64,000 nt of DNA from Saccopteryx bilineata (lineage: Eukaryota > Chordata > Mammalia > Chiroptera > Emballonuridae), in the NCBI RefSeq assembly GCF_036850765.1, contig NC_089493.1, positions 298,956,349-299,020,348 of the forward strand, written 5' to 3'. A program made the position numbers and the translations under genes. A model generated the notes under the pieces. That model worked only from the letters and a program-made list of their open reading frames with translations, was not told the DNA's origin and searched no databases. Positions 31,590 to 44,050 of this stretch are shown piece by piece. The stretch's first letter is position 1. Each line of letters starts with the position of its first letter.

Positions 31590-34500
31590 CCTTAACAGTC
31601 GGAGAAAAGCCAATAGACTTCCTAGTTGACACGGGAGCCACCTCCTAAGTTCTGAAGAAACCACAGGTCCAAATACAGAAAGAAACTACAAAGATAGTAG
31701 GGGTAACGAGAAAAGCAGAAACTTACCCACCGGCCACTGGGAGAATTACTAATTTGGGCCGAGGCACTATCACCCACTCATTTCTAGTCATCCCAGATTG
31801 TCCTTATCCTCTCATGGGCCAAGACCTCTTGCAGAAACTTCAAGTCATGATCACCTTCAAGCAAGGAGACAGCAGTTCCCAAGAAGAAGGCAAAAAAGTC
31901 AGCCTAGAGGTAACGGTGCCCCTATTGAAGAATACTTGATGGCAGCCCTGCAGGAAGGTAGGGACAAAGCCACGGGGGTCCCAAAGGAGTTGTGGTTTAG
32001 GTGCCCAGGGTGTGGACAGAAACCAACCCACCAGGCCTAGCTGCTCACCAGCCACCTGTCATAGTGCAGTTGCTGAGCACCTCTGGCCCAGTAAAGTGAG
32101 GCAATACCCCATACCTGCACAGGCTAAGCAGGGCATAGCACAGCATTTGAAGTGCCTATTAATGGCAGGCATCCTTCGAGAATGCCAACCGGCCTGGAGC
32201 ACACCTTTGCTCCCAGTCCAGAAGCCTGGGACCCAGAATTATCGCCCAGTGCAGGATCTGCGAGAAGTAAATGCCCAGGTAGAGACTATTCACCCCACAA
32301 TGCCAAATCACTACAATTTGTTAAGCTCATTGCCCCCTACTCATATCTATTACTCAGTACTAGACTTGAAGGACGCTTTCTTCTGTATTGCACTGGCCCC
32401 CAAGAGCCAAGAGATATTTCTTTTGAATGGAATGATCCAGGGAATGAACTAGTGGGGCAATATACATGGACCAGGCTTCCCCAAGGGTTCAAGAACTCCC
32501 CCACTATCTTTAATGAGGCTTTGAGCAAGGACTTGCAGGGGTTCCGCACTGCCCACCCATCGATTGTGCTGCTCCAATATATGGATGACATCCTCATCGC
32601 CGAAGCAGAAGAAGAACAATGGAAGGAGGCCACCCTAGACCTACTCCAGGACCTCCAGCAGATGGGGTATCGAGTCTCTGCCAAGAAGGCCCAGATTGTC
32701 ACCCAAACTGTAAATTATCTAGGGTATAACTTACAAGGGGGACAAAGGACATTATCCAGTCAAAGGATCCAGCCTGTGTTACAGATTTCAGAACCCACTA
32801 ACAAGAGGCAAGTACAGGAGTTTCTGGGAGCAGTGGGGTATTGCAGACTTTGGATACTAGGGTTTTCATAGCTGGCCACCCCTACATGAGTTAACTCAGG
32901 GTAAAGAAGAACAGTTCAATTGGAAAGATAAGGAAAAAAAAGCTTTCCAAGCATTGAAGGAAGCTTTAGTATCTGCCCCTGCATTGGCCCTACCAGACAT
33001 GGCCAAACCTTTCCAGCTCTATATTGCTGAAAAGGGAGGGGTAGCCTTGGGAATCCTCAGCCAAGAGCTTGGGCCATGGAGAAGGCCCGTAGCATATCTG
33101 TGCATGAAGCTAGACCCTGTAGCGGCTGGCTGGCCAACCTGCTTAAGGGCACTTGCTGCTACCTCTAACCTAGTTAAGGAAGCTAATAAACTAACATTGG
33201 GCAAAGACATTCAAGTTATTGGGGAACACTATCTAGAGCAAGTGCTGTGTGCACCACCAGATAGGTGGCTCTCCAATGCGCGATTGACACAGTACCAGGT
33301 TCAGCTATTGAATCACCTGGCAGTACAGTTTTTGAAGAAAGCAGCCCTAAACGCTGCTACTTTGTTACCCTTACCGGACCCAACAGTGGTCCAAGATTGC
33401 AGGCAGATACTGGACACTGTAACAGGGGCCAGGCCAGACCTTCGAGAATGCAGACCTCATGCTGTTCACTGATGGAAGCAGCTGTGTTCAAGATAGACAG
33501 AGATATGCAGGAGCAGCGGTAACTACCCAGGACAGAAACTTGTGGCAGAGGGCGTTTACAAAAGGTACGTCTGCGAAGCGAGTGGAGGTGATCGGACTGA
33601 CGCAGGCCCTCCAGATAGCTGAAGGAAAGGTGGCCAACTTCTACACGGACAGCAGGTATGCCTTTGCCACTGCCCACATTTACGATGCCATTTACAAAAA
33701 AAGAGGTCTGCTAACTGCAGGAGGAAAAGAAATTAAAAATAAAACTGAGATCCTGGCCCTGCTTGATGCCATTTGGCTTCCCTCTAAAGTGGGCATAATA
33801 CATTGCAACAGACATCAAAAAGGAGATTCTCCCATTATTCAAGGAAACTATTTTTGCTGACGCTTCTGCCAGAGAAGCTGCGGAAGAAGGAATTGTAGAC
33901 ATTCTTCCGCTCTTGCCTCAACCTTTGCTGCCCTCAGATGCTAAGTATACTCCTGAAGAAGAGCAAGAAGGGAAGCAATTAGGGGGTAAAAAAAATAAGC
34001 GAGGATAGATAAAACTTCCAGATACCAAACTCTACTATCCTCAGGGAATTATAGGAGAAATAGTAAAGAAATTTATGCAAGTTCCTACCTACGGCAAAAT
34101 AAGATAGAACAACTAATCAAGAAGTACTACTTGGGACCCCAGATTAGAAATATAGTACAATCGATAGTTTCCAGATGCAAGACTTGTGCTAAGGTCAATG
34201 CCATAAACAAGAAGCTTCCCTCCTTAGTTAGATATAGGGGCGAGTGCCCAGGAGAATTATGGGAAATAGATTTTACAGAAATGACTCAAGGGAAACCAGG
34301 ATACAAGTATCTACTTGTACTAATAGATACCTATACAGGATGGACAGAAGCCTTTCCCACCAAGGTTGAAACCGCTTCCACAGTTTGTAAGATCCTACTA
34401 AGGGAGATCATCCCTAGACATGGAATCCCCATAGCAATGGGATCTGCTAATGGACCAGCTTTCATCTCTAAGATTTCTCAGGAGTTAGCTAAGAGGTTAG

Positions 34501-35092
34501 GAATTGATTGGAAATTACATTGTATTTACATGCCTCAAAGCTCAGGGCAAGTAGAAAGAATGAATAGGATTTTAGAGGAAACTGTAATTAAGTTGAGGGA
34601 GGAGACCAGAAAAAACTGGGTAGAGTTACTCCCTTTTGCCCTATTCTGGGTTAGATGTACACTGTACACTAATAAATGGACCCCCTATGAGCTCATGTTT
34701 GGACAACAAGTTCCTCTAGTTCCCCAGCTCACTAGAGAGGAAATAGAGCTATCTAATCATAACTTCCTCAAGCCACTAAAGGCATTGCAGCAGATCTGGA
34801 GAGAAGTAAGAGAGCTACGTGAGGAGAGGGCTGCAGCATCAGGAGACAACACCCAGAAGTTTTCACCACCGGACCCTGGATAGTGGGTTTGGATCCTTAA
34901 CCACCGATGAGGGAACCTAGATCTGTGGTGGCAACGACCATTCCAGGTACTGCTCAGCACCCCCTCTGTGGTCAACCTTACTGGATCCACCTTTTCCAAT
35001 GTCAAACCGGCTCAACCCCCTGGGGAGGAGTCTTGAACATGGCAAGTCAAGCAAACCTCCGGAGAACCTCTAAAACTCACTTTCTCATGTGA
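31590..35092 (+). pseudogene. pol: ERV2 pro-pol, broken
   Basis: Protease D-T-G-A at 31,628-31,639, followed at once by a TAA. RT from about 32,090, with YMDD at 32,578-32,589. RNase H T-D-G-S near 33,464. The integrase zinc region starts near 34,075 and the integrase core (34,260-34,560) is open, but its second catalytic-type Asp is in an altered G-S-A-N context. Several frameshifts (for example near 31,930, 32,430, 32,870 and 33,450) break the frame. Where ERV1 and ERV3 have TAG at the start of the integrase core, ERV2 has TGG (34,260). Confidence 0.9.
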
Positions 35093-35980
35093 AAACTGCT
35101 AATTGTTTATTGTCTTTCTGTAAATGGGTTAGAATTAAAGGAATGGGTATTAATCAGGACAACGGATGGAACAATAATAGCACAAAACAAAACATGGGGC
35201 AACCAAGTAACTTTTAGAGTAGAGTTTTCAAAGTTCTATGATGATGAGTTCTGTGACTCTCCTGCAGCACATGGGTCTATAAGATTAGGACCTAGAAAAC
35301 CTCTGTGCTCACCACAATGGAATCATGAGGTGTGTTGGCCCTCTCGCAATAATAGAGCATTGTGGTATACTCCACATTATGCATGTCCTGAGCCTCTTCC
35401 AGTGTGGTGCCACACTTGTGGATCTACCACTGACTTTTATTGTAAGGCATGGGTTTGTGAAACGCTTGCTAGTAAATGGAAGCCACCAAGACCTGACAGA
35501 GACATAGATCTTTTTTGCCTGGGAACTAAGTTTGGAGGGAAAGAGCCTATTGATGCAGGAGATTACCAATGTTCTATAAGCAATTGTAACCCTACCATTG
35601 TCACCATCAAAAGACCTCAAGACCCAAGTTGGAGTAAGGGAAAAACATGGGAAATAAAACTCTATACCAAGGTCATGGATCCAGTGTCGGGAGCCGATCA
35701 ACAACTGCTGGCTGACAAGGTCACAGCAGAAGAAGATCCACAACTGCTGATTGACAAAGTCACAGCAGAGAAGACTGAGGACCCCAGACACAGACCCTAT
35801 ATTTTTCCACCTAAACAATAGACCCCAAACAAAAGTCAGACCCTACGCCTCAGGTACCAAACCAAACACTGTTCTGCAGACCCAAGTCAGACCCCAGAAC
35901 CCAAGTGCCAGACACCAGAGACTGACACAAGAACTTGCACACCAGATGCCTGGCATTACATACGTTGGTCAAATAAGTTT
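35093..35980 (+). pseudogene. env: ERV2 env N-terminal fragment
   Basis: SU aligns with ERV1 SU from the signal region up to the proline-rich middle; a 163-codon frame is open at 35,330-35,821. It is interrupted at 35,685-35,775 by a piece of class II LTR. The CWLC motif, cleavage site and TM are missing. Confidence 0.82.
35685..35775 (+). repeat. 5' end of a class II-like LTR inside ERV2 env
   Basis: TGTCGGGAGCCGATCAAC and two of the ~38-bp tandem units match the start of the 9,711 solo LTR. The rest of the LTR is absent, so it is a truncated or recombined insertion. Confidence 0.85.
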
Positions 35981-35982
35981 GT

Positions 35983-36237
35983 AAATATAATATATATGTT
36001 TGCTTGCTTATAGTTTGCAATGGGTGTGGAAGACAGGCTGTACGTTGACAAAGTCATTATAGCCTAAGGATTAGTTTTAAGAATAAGCTTTTTTTTACAC
36101 CCTTGACTGTTGCATGATGTGCGGTAGTACACTCTTATGAGAAATCCCATTATGCCTCAGATAAGTGACTTTGTATCTGAGACTTCCTTGTTTGTATATG
36201 GGATTAAAGCTTTTGATTTCTACACTATAAAAATGGC
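35983..36237 (+). repeat. LTR-like repeat X, first copy (truncated)
   Basis: It matches 37,328-37,581, both starting ATAATATATATGTTTG and ending at a CACTATAAA box. The part after the TATA-like box is missing here, joining directly to AATGCAAACCTGCAC. Confidence 0.85.
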
Positions 36238-36261
36238 TTCGTATTTGGTGTAGTCTGTAGT

Positions 36262-37327
36262 AATGCAAACCTGCACAAGCCAGGTGGCTGTGATGGTGGC
36301 CATGGCTACTGGCTTTCCATTTGGCATAGTTGGCAGGATTTGATACAGATTGTTATGAGGCTACTAACACCTTTGAGCAGTAAAGTAGAGGACTGGCTGC
36401 TGTTACGGTTCCCCATGGCTGTCCTTCTGGGGGCCTTAGGCTGGCTGACTTTTATAGCCATGCATAAGAAAACCAAGAGCTCAGTAAAAGAGGATGCCTG
36501 GGACCCGTAAACCAAGCAGTGCAAGGAGCTGGAGCAAACGTGGGGGAAAAATGCTGGCCCTGGAGCTGGAGCAAGCACCGGAGAAGACCGACCAGGTTCA
36601 TGAAATTTGCTTGGAAATGGAAAAGCTGCTGGAGAAGCAATCACAGGTTCATGAGGTGAAGATTGCTCTGCACGTTGTGGAGAGCCAGCAGCAGCAGGAG
36701 GCCCAGGGCTTAAGCCCAACAGCAGGAGCTGATGTTTTCAGTTCCTCTTTGGAGGATGATGAGCATCGGTCTGGACTTGTGGTCTGCAGTCTCCAGAAGG
36801 TAAGAGCCCAGCAGCAAGGAGTACCTACTAGGCCTCTGGTAGGTCTGTGATTTTGGGACATAGGAGTGGTTGCCATCATGCTCTCCAGAGCAAAGATGAA
36901 AATGCTGACTACCATTGCCACATGCTGCTCTTTGGGACAGTATAAGACCTGCCAGTACAGCAGGGATGAGGGGGGTGGCTGAGGACCCTTGTGTGTGGAC
37001 TAATTACTGGACTACAACCTGATTGGGCACTAGCTTTTTTGTTGGATGGACTTACAAATTTTGGACAATGTGAAATATTTTGCTAGGGGTGGGGGTGGCT
37101 TTGCTGGGGGACCATACCTTCCCCAGAAACCTCTTCAAATGGCTAGAAAGGCCACAGACATTTTATGCTTTTGGAAAAATACTCAGAGACTGGTAAAATA
37201 TACTTTTGTAACGGTCAAAATTATATAATTTGTCATGTATTATAATGTATGTAATATGCCTAATTTTCTTGTGCAGGAATACCTGTGCTTTAGATTGTGA
37301 AGTGAGCAAAAGTGGTAAAATGTTGAT
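36262..37327 (+). repeat. Region between the two X repeats, unidentified
   Basis: It starts AATGCAAACCTGCAC, which recurs after the second X copy (37,949). Around 36,494-36,850 one frame encodes about 118 residues with a Glu/Gln/Lys-rich, coiled-coil-like stretch (L-E-M-E-K-L-L-E-K-Q), preceded in another frame by a hydrophobic segment. I do not recognise a family. It could be an internal region of a non-autonomous LTR element or a decayed retrocopy. Confidence 0.5.
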
Positions 37328-37948
37328 CAATATAATATATATGTTTGTTTGCTTATATGATAGTTTGCATTGGTTATGGGAGACAGGCTGTAAGCAGGCA
37401 GGGTCGTCATAGCTTAAGGCTTAGTTTTAAGACTAAGCTTTTTCCTACAACCTTGACTGTTGCATGATGGGGGGTGATACAGTCTTTGAGGAATCCCATT
37501 ATGCTTCAGATAAGTGACTTTGATTCAGAGACTTCCTTGTTTGTATATTAGATTAAAGGTTTTGATTTCTGCACTATAAAGTGGGACAGACCAGGACCTT
37601 GCTCTCTCTCAGCTCCTGAGATTAGCACTAGAGAGGAGAGCAGAGAAAGGCCACGTGGAGAAAAGAAGAAGCAGCCAAGATGGTGGAGTGCTGAAGGAGA
37701 AGACAGTTTGTGCAGAGTTTGTGCAGAGAGAAGGAAGGAGATGGGGAACAGAATGAATAAGGCTGCTGGGGTTAGAAACCTTTGATTCTAGGAAACTTGA
37801 ATAAGTCAGTGCCTTTCGGAGCCCTGAATAAAAAGAAAAGTGTTTTCCCACTGTGTGTATTTCTTGCCTGCCGGGTGCAAGCTAGAATTAAAGGCAATGG
37901 CCCAGCAGTTCTTGGTTCCATTGTTTCATTACTGTCTCTCCAAATCTA
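37328..37948 (+). repeat. LTR-like repeat X, second copy with promoter and poly-A signals
   Basis: The full-length copy has a TATA-like CACTATAAAG near 37,573 and AATAAAAAG near 37,827, followed by GTGTTTTCCCACTGTG. The layout (TATA then AATAAA about 250 bp later) fits an LTR. About 60 bp of 'internal' sequence follow (37,949-38,010). Confidence 0.65.
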
Positions 37949-38010
37949 ATGCAAACCTGCACAGACCAGGCAGCTCTATTGGTGGCCATAGCTATTGGCT
38001 TTTCAACATC

Positions 38011-38754
38011 TTATGGCTAGAGAAGTGTGTGGGCCCCACACTGGAAACCAGGACATGGAGACACACAGAGGTACCCCACACAGATGACACACAGATCAAC
38101 ACATATTCAACCACAGATGCCACAGACTGAATCCACATCTGGAACTGAGACCCCACAGCCAAACTCCAGACATGGAGCCAGGCAACGCATCCGAGTTTCC
38201 ACACAACAGATGCAAGATCTCAACCAGATCCTTACCATGTAAACACAGCTGGGACTCAATACAGAAAACTCATGACTCTCTTAGTCCAAGCAGCTAGCTT
38301 CTCAGATGTGTCTTCATGCCACTGTAAATGAGAAAGCACTACATAATTCCACCAAACTCTACAAAAATTAACAAAACATCTGACAGTGAACAAAAGGAAC
38401 AGTAACCCCAGCTGGCAGATGTCCACATCTCAGCTGCAGCACTTCCCTGAAGTTAGTTTCTCATCGTTTATCTTCACATGCCCAGCTCACTGACAGGATG
38501 AGGATAAAAAACAGACAAACAAACACATTTTCCTTGTACCTTGTAAGTCCCAACAGCTGTGCTAATAATCAAATCAACTTAATCAAATTAACAAGAGATA
38601 CTCAACAAATAATACATGCTCAAAGTGAACTCATATTCATACAAGACAGGAAAGTAACAGGGGGTTCTCTCACGGGAAGAAGGCTTTGCTTAGTAAAACT
38701 AAAGGGTTGTGCCCATAAGCTCTGGGTCCAGGCATTGTGGAAGGGGTACCGCCT
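38011..38754. other. Unassigned intergenic DNA
   Basis: No open frame, known repeat or RNA recognised. It has a CACA-rich stretch near 38,050-38,130 and is otherwise ordinary. Confidence 0.5.
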
Positions 38755-39590
38755 GACACAGGGAGTCCTGTCACATGGGTTCTGTTCCCTGTGAGCATAG
38801 GAAACAGGCCCACCAGAGAGAAGGGGGTCCTGTCACATCAGGGCTGGAACCTGTGAGTATGAGGAGAGGTCCCTCCCTGAGAGAGTAATAAGGACATCAC
38901 GTCATTTTTGATCCACGTGATTGCAAGAAAATGTCTTTCCCTGAGAGCATAGGGCATCCCATCACACATGCTCTGTGTCATTTGACGGTGTGGAAGGGTC
39001 ACAACTGAGATAGTAGAGGGTTTGTGTTCGACCACATTGACTCTGGACTCTGTGATGTAAGAATGGGGTCCTAACAAAGGAGTCATGGTTCAGCATGGCT
39101 GGGTTTTCTGACTGTGGTGAGGGACCCCACCACAGTCATGTGGTGGTCATGTGAGGGGGGGGTCATGTGACCTTTGGATTTTGTTTCATAAATAAGAGTC
39201 CCACCTGACAGAGTGGTGAGCTTTCTCCCATGCGCTTTAGTTCCTACCATTATGGAGACATAGACATCCAGAGCTGGGGGTGATGGGACTCGCCTTGGAC
39301 ATTCACTGTGTCCCTGTAACATGACAATAGCAGATGCTCGGTAAACGAGTGCTGTTCCCACGGTGCACACTAGATGGCAGCAGAGAAGATTGTTTGCTCT
39401 GTACCGAGTGTGTGCATGGATTCACTCAGCATGGAGAGTCCGGTCACATCGGCTCTGCCTCCACTGAGTGTGCCCAGGGGTCTTCCCTGAGGTGTTATGG
39501 AGCCCTGAATCATGAGATCTGACCCTGTCATTGGGTGCAGGGGTCCCACCTGGGACTAGGGGGTCTTGTCACGAGTCCTCCAACTGCTGC
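38755..39590 (+). repeat. Diverged ~65-bp minisatellite (about 13 units)
   Basis: Units share the phrases GGGGTCCTGTCACAT, GGCTCTG..CCTGTGAGT and GGTCCCACCTGAGAGAG at about 65-bp spacing (clear at 38,767, 38,824, 39,434 and 39,560; weaker between). Units are strongly diverged, so the array is old. Confidence 0.7.
39366..39382 (+). promoter_or_regulatory. CTCF-like motif
   Basis: CACACTAGATGGCAGCAG matches the core of the CTCF consensus (C-C-A-C-x-A-G-[AG]-[TG]-G-G-C-A-G). It lies in the minisatellite between the two PRDM9-like units. Motif match only. Confidence 0.45.
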
Positions 39591-41502
39591 GACCAGTAAA
39601 TGCTTATGTAAATGGAACAACAAATCTCTCCCTCATCAATAAACATTTTTTAAAGCTGAAGGCCTGGCTACTGGAATTGGCTGCAACTGATGCTGGTGGA
39701 CCCTGCTGTCTCTTCCATTCTGCGGGGGAAATAGGAGTTTAGACAGGTCACCGGGTATCCCACGGTATTGGTTTCCATTCCATTTTCCTTCTTTCAGCTC
39801 TCTCTCTGTCTCCATGACCTCGTTGCACCCAGGCTCTCTGTTCTGAAAGCCTCAGTCCTCTCTTATTGCACCTTACTCTACCATAGGCACACACCCCTCC
39901 TCTTCCTTACCCACCTCTTCATAGCGCCCCTCACAACAGCCCCGTCCTCCTTCCAAACACAGGCCACAGCCCCTCCCTTCTCACCCGGGTTTCTCCAGCC
40001 CCAAAGTAATGCGGTCGCGCCTTCTTCCACCTCCGCTGACACTACACTCCTCACCTTGCCCAGTCTAGCCCTTCTCTCACCTCCCACCAGAGCTGAACTC
40101 CTTCCTCCACTGTCTCACCCATCCCCTCCCCTACCTGGCAGCGTCCTAGTCACTTGTTTTTCTGGAGGTTATTTGTCTTGACATCACCACCCTCTCCCAT
40201 CAATATTCCACAACTAGAACCTTGGCAGCCTGTACCCTGTCTGACCTGACAGCCCGAACGACTTCTGCCACCACATCTGCCCATGCAGATTCATCCGCAC
40301 TGGGCATCTCAGGTCCTGACACCGCGGGGAGGGAAAAGCAGAGGAGAGATGGGCAAAGGCTGGGGGAGGCTGTGATCTGAGAAGTGCTTCTGGAACCTGG
40401 CCGGCTGGGGAAAGCTTCAGGACCAGTGAGCCCTGACCTGAGCTGAGCAGCTTTGACAGGGCTGCCTGGCAGTGGTGTGGCCAGACTCGAGCTGCCTGAA
40501 GTGCACCCCTCACCCCAGAAACCCCACTACCTCTCACAGGCTGGTTAGAAGCCTCGTCCAGGAATCTCCTCACCCTTGACCTCAGCGCACCTTCTGCCCA
40601 GCACAGATCTGCTGAAGCCAGGAAGAAAGAAGTGGCTCCAGGTCTCTCCTCATCTGTTTCTGGAGGCTCCACCTGCCCATGAAATGCTGGGCTGGAGTCA
40701 GGAGAAACAGTTCTCCTCCAGGCCTCTCCTGGCCCCTTCCTATGAAAACCTCTCCTGCCCATTATTCTGGCTAAAGCAGGGGTGGAAATTCAGACCCAGA
40801 CGACCTCTGTCACCACACAAGCTACTGCAGCTGGGATGCAGAATCCTGCTCACGGTTTTTCCTGGCCAGTGAACTGAAGACTCACTGTGCTCTTCACATC
40901 CTGGCCTGAGCAAGGAGGGAAAATTCACTGGTTAGTCTCTCCTTCAAGTTTTCCCATGCCCCCCTTCAAGAGATGCATGCAGAGGAAATAAATATTCATC
41001 TCTGGTCTCTCCTCATCCCTTAGCTAAAACATCTGCTCTGCCCTCACACACTGACCTCAAGCCTCCATGGAAAACTTGCCACAAGTTCAGCTGCCTCCTT
41101 CTCCAGATGTACTCTCTTCTCTTCCATGGTTGCTGGGAATTGGGATAGAAAGTCTGCCTCCAGGTGTCACCTCACTCCTCATCCCACTTCACCAGATGTC
41201 AGACATGTGGATCCAGGGAACAAACCTCTCAGGGTCTTTCTCCAATTGCTTATAAAAGTTCTTGTTTCTGGAGCTTGGAACACACATCTAGGCTCTGGAC
41301 TTGGCTCTGCTGCCTGGAAGCCTGTGAGATTAGACCTCACCATGGTCAATAAACTGGGACCACAGTGTGCTTCTGAATCTGCTTTGCATCTATAGGAAGG
41401 GCTCACAAAAAGTGGCCCCATGGGAATAGTTTATCTAATTTGAGACATGAGGCATGTACCTCAGGAATGGTCTTGGTACCCTTTTTGGGTCCTCACAAGC
41501 TG
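39591..41502. other. Unassigned DNA, possibly an old LTR at its right end
   Basis: No gene seen. C/T-rich from 39,770 to 40,200. Near the right end a TATAAAA (41,251) and an AATAAA (41,346) about 95 bp apart, in sequence resembling part of the duplicated block (42,775-42,810), suggest an old LTR. Boundaries not found. Confidence 0.4.
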
Positions 41503-44050
41503 CCTGTAGCTGTTCCCCACTCTCTCTCACCTCATCCCCTACACTTACCTAGTATCACACATTGCTCACTTCAAATCTGGATTCTGACATGAGAACAGAA
41601 ATAGAGCCCATATTTACTAAGAGAGACCCCATCCAAAGTGTACGAAACAGCTGGGAGAACAGCTATTCTGCTACAGACTGGATTTCCGCATCTTCTCCTC
41701 TTGTTCCACCCCATGCACTCACTAGGTCCATATAGAAGGACTGGAGGACAATAACTACCTGCTCGTAGAGACTACATGAGAAAACCGAGTTTCTCAGAAC
41801 CCTACACCTTTTCCTTGCTCCCAGTCTCACCTGGCCATTGAGGAAGTTGATGGGGAGGTTCCACATTCAACCAAACAGAAGAGATGGTCATTCTAGAACT
41901 GACTCATTCAATGTGTCCTGACTATAAACCTCAGATGTGAACATTTCCCCCATAACATTACACACTGAGACAGGAAGAACAACACAGAAAACACTGTCAC
42001 CCTACATATTCATCAATGGATAACATTCTAGATTACTCCTCAATCCTCAGAGGTTAACTCACTGCACTAATGGGGTGTGGTTTCTACATTCCCAGGACAA
42101 TCATTCAGGTTCCAGGATGATCTTTCAACATGTGTTTCTCACCCAGGTCGAATGGTGGCCCCAGGGAAAACCGCAATGTATGCAGACACTTTGGATTGTC
42201 ATGAGCTTTTTTAAAATTTTAATTATTAATGTTAGAGAGTTGAAGATGGGGAGACAGTCAGACAGATAGTCAGAAACATCAATCTGTTTCTGTATGTGCC
42301 CTGACCCAGGATCAAACCTATGACATTAGTGTATGCGTGTGATGCTCTAACCTACTGAACTCTCTGGTGAGAGCAAGCCATTGTCTCTTTTGGAAGAAAA
42401 AATTACCAGAGAAAACCTGAGGTAATTAAAAAATAAAAGAATAATCTGTCTGCTGTGGTGACAACACCAGAAGTCTTTTCTTTGCTCTTGACAGTCAGGG
42501 GTATAAGCACTATTTCTAATAGTTTAGCACAAAGTGATCCCTTTTCTAACATGTACTTTTTCGTGGCCATGGCAGCAGTCCAGACTGAGAAACCACCTAA
42601 GCTCTGGGCATCCAGAATTTCTCTGAGCCTGGGTCATCACTCACAACCTAGTTTTTTTTGGTCACAGAACAACTCCCAGTGTCTTTTTTTCATCACTTGC
42701 AACTTTTCTGTTTTATAGCTGAGAACACGCATTGCTGAAGGATCAAGACTTAGGGCTCAGCTCTGCCTTCTGAGAAGCTGAGATATTGGACCTCACCATG
42801 ATCAATCAAAACTGGGACCAAAGGCATTTCACTGCCAAATCCAGTGCTTATCACAACTTATAATTATTTTATTTATGTATATTTTTCATTCCCTCTGTCT
42901 ACCCCATGACAGCATAGTATTCATAAAGACAGAAAGTGAGTCTGTCTCATTCATTATAGGCATCCAGTGTCGAGCACAGTGCCTGGCACATAATAGAAGT
43001 GCAATAAGTGTTTATTAGATGAGTGAATAAATACTCATTTGTATACATACACAGATATACACAAATGACAGACATACTTGAACACAGAGAGATATGCTCA
43101 TGTGCAATGAACATCTATGCACACAGATGTACACACACCCAATATACTTGGGTACATATACATAGAGAAATACAATAGGTACACAGAGACTATGGCAAGA
43201 AAATGTCTCTGTATGGAAAATTTGTTCTTTTATTTTCCTCATATTTTTTTCTAGCATTTCTGCAATAAGAATACATATTTTATAATAAAAAAGTTGTTAA
43301 AATTCAATATACTTGTCAAATCAAGGTACATCATATTTTACAATAAATTAAGAAGATTTAAATAAAATAGTTAAAAAGACAGAATTAAAAATAGTAGAAT
43401 GGAAAGTCATTGAGTGCAGGGACATGAGTTCTGAGCACAGTGCCTGGTATATAATGGGCGCATTCAAAGACTTTACGAAAGCATGGCAGGAAGGAAAGAA
43501 GGAAAACAAGATGAAAAGAAGGGTAATAGAGAAATCCAGGGAGGGAAAGAAGAAGAAATAAAAAGATAAACAAATCATAGCTAGAGAGAAAAAATGGGAA
43601 AGGACTAAAAGAGATTCATCACAATTATACACATTCACAATATTTGAGATCCCAAGCTGATGATAAAATTTATCTGCATTTGCCTGACCTGTGGTGGCAC
43701 AGTGGATAAAGCATCGACCTGGAAATGCTGAGGTTGCTGGTTTGAAACCCTGGGCTTGCCTGGTCAAGGCACATATGGGAATTGATGCTTCCTGCTCCTC
43801 CCCAACTTCTCTCTCTTTTTTTCTCTTCTCTAAAATGAATAAAAAAACAGTTCTCCATATTTACCAAGTATTCAGAAAACATTTTTAGAGCATCAAAAAA
43901 TAAATGGAACTTACTGGCTCTACAATGTTGAATTTCTTGCACTCCTAATCTTCTGGATTTCATAAACGTAATCAAGGGAGGACTCGAAAAAAATGTGCCT
44001 CTCTTTGTCCACATGCAGTTCAACCTGCAGAATGGTAGCAAATGCCACAA
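41503..44050 (+). repeat. Segmental duplication block, copy 2
   Basis: It is colinear with 6,029-9,180 without the two copy-1-specific SINEs. Its left flank (CACAAGCTG) shows the site without a provirus, where ERV1 and ERV3 end in the other copies. It holds one ancestral short SINE (43,684-43,845). Confidence 0.9.
43684..43845 (+). mobile_element. Short tRNA-derived SINE (copy 2)
   Basis: Orthologous within the duplication to 8,394 and 58,004. Confidence 0.87.

Larger units (their letters stand above)
28365..35980 (+). mobile_element. ERV2: gammaretrovirus-like provirus related to ERV1/3, no 3' LTR
   Basis: Order is 5' LTR, tRNA-Pro primer site, gag, pro, pol, env N-terminus. It is more diverged than ERV1 is from ERV3 (YMDD instead of YVDD, different LTR) and lacks the TAG shared by those two. 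Two SINEs have inserted (29,134-29,516 reverse and 31,000-31,328 forward). Env stops in the proline-rich region near 35,980, where a different repeat begins; TM and the 3' LTR are missing. Confidence 0.9.

Noticed and set aside
36494..36850. 118-codon frame as a host gene
   Set aside because: No splice context or known family; it sits between LTR-like repeats, so it is listed as an unidentified internal region only.
38755..39590. CRISPR-like regular repeats
   Set aside because: A diverged head-to-tail minisatellite in mammalian DNA, with no constant repeat and variable spacer.
39768..40762. Open frames of 137 (+) and 182 (-) codons in GC/CT-rich DNA
   Set aside because: Biased composition without domain, splice context or conservation visible; likely chance.
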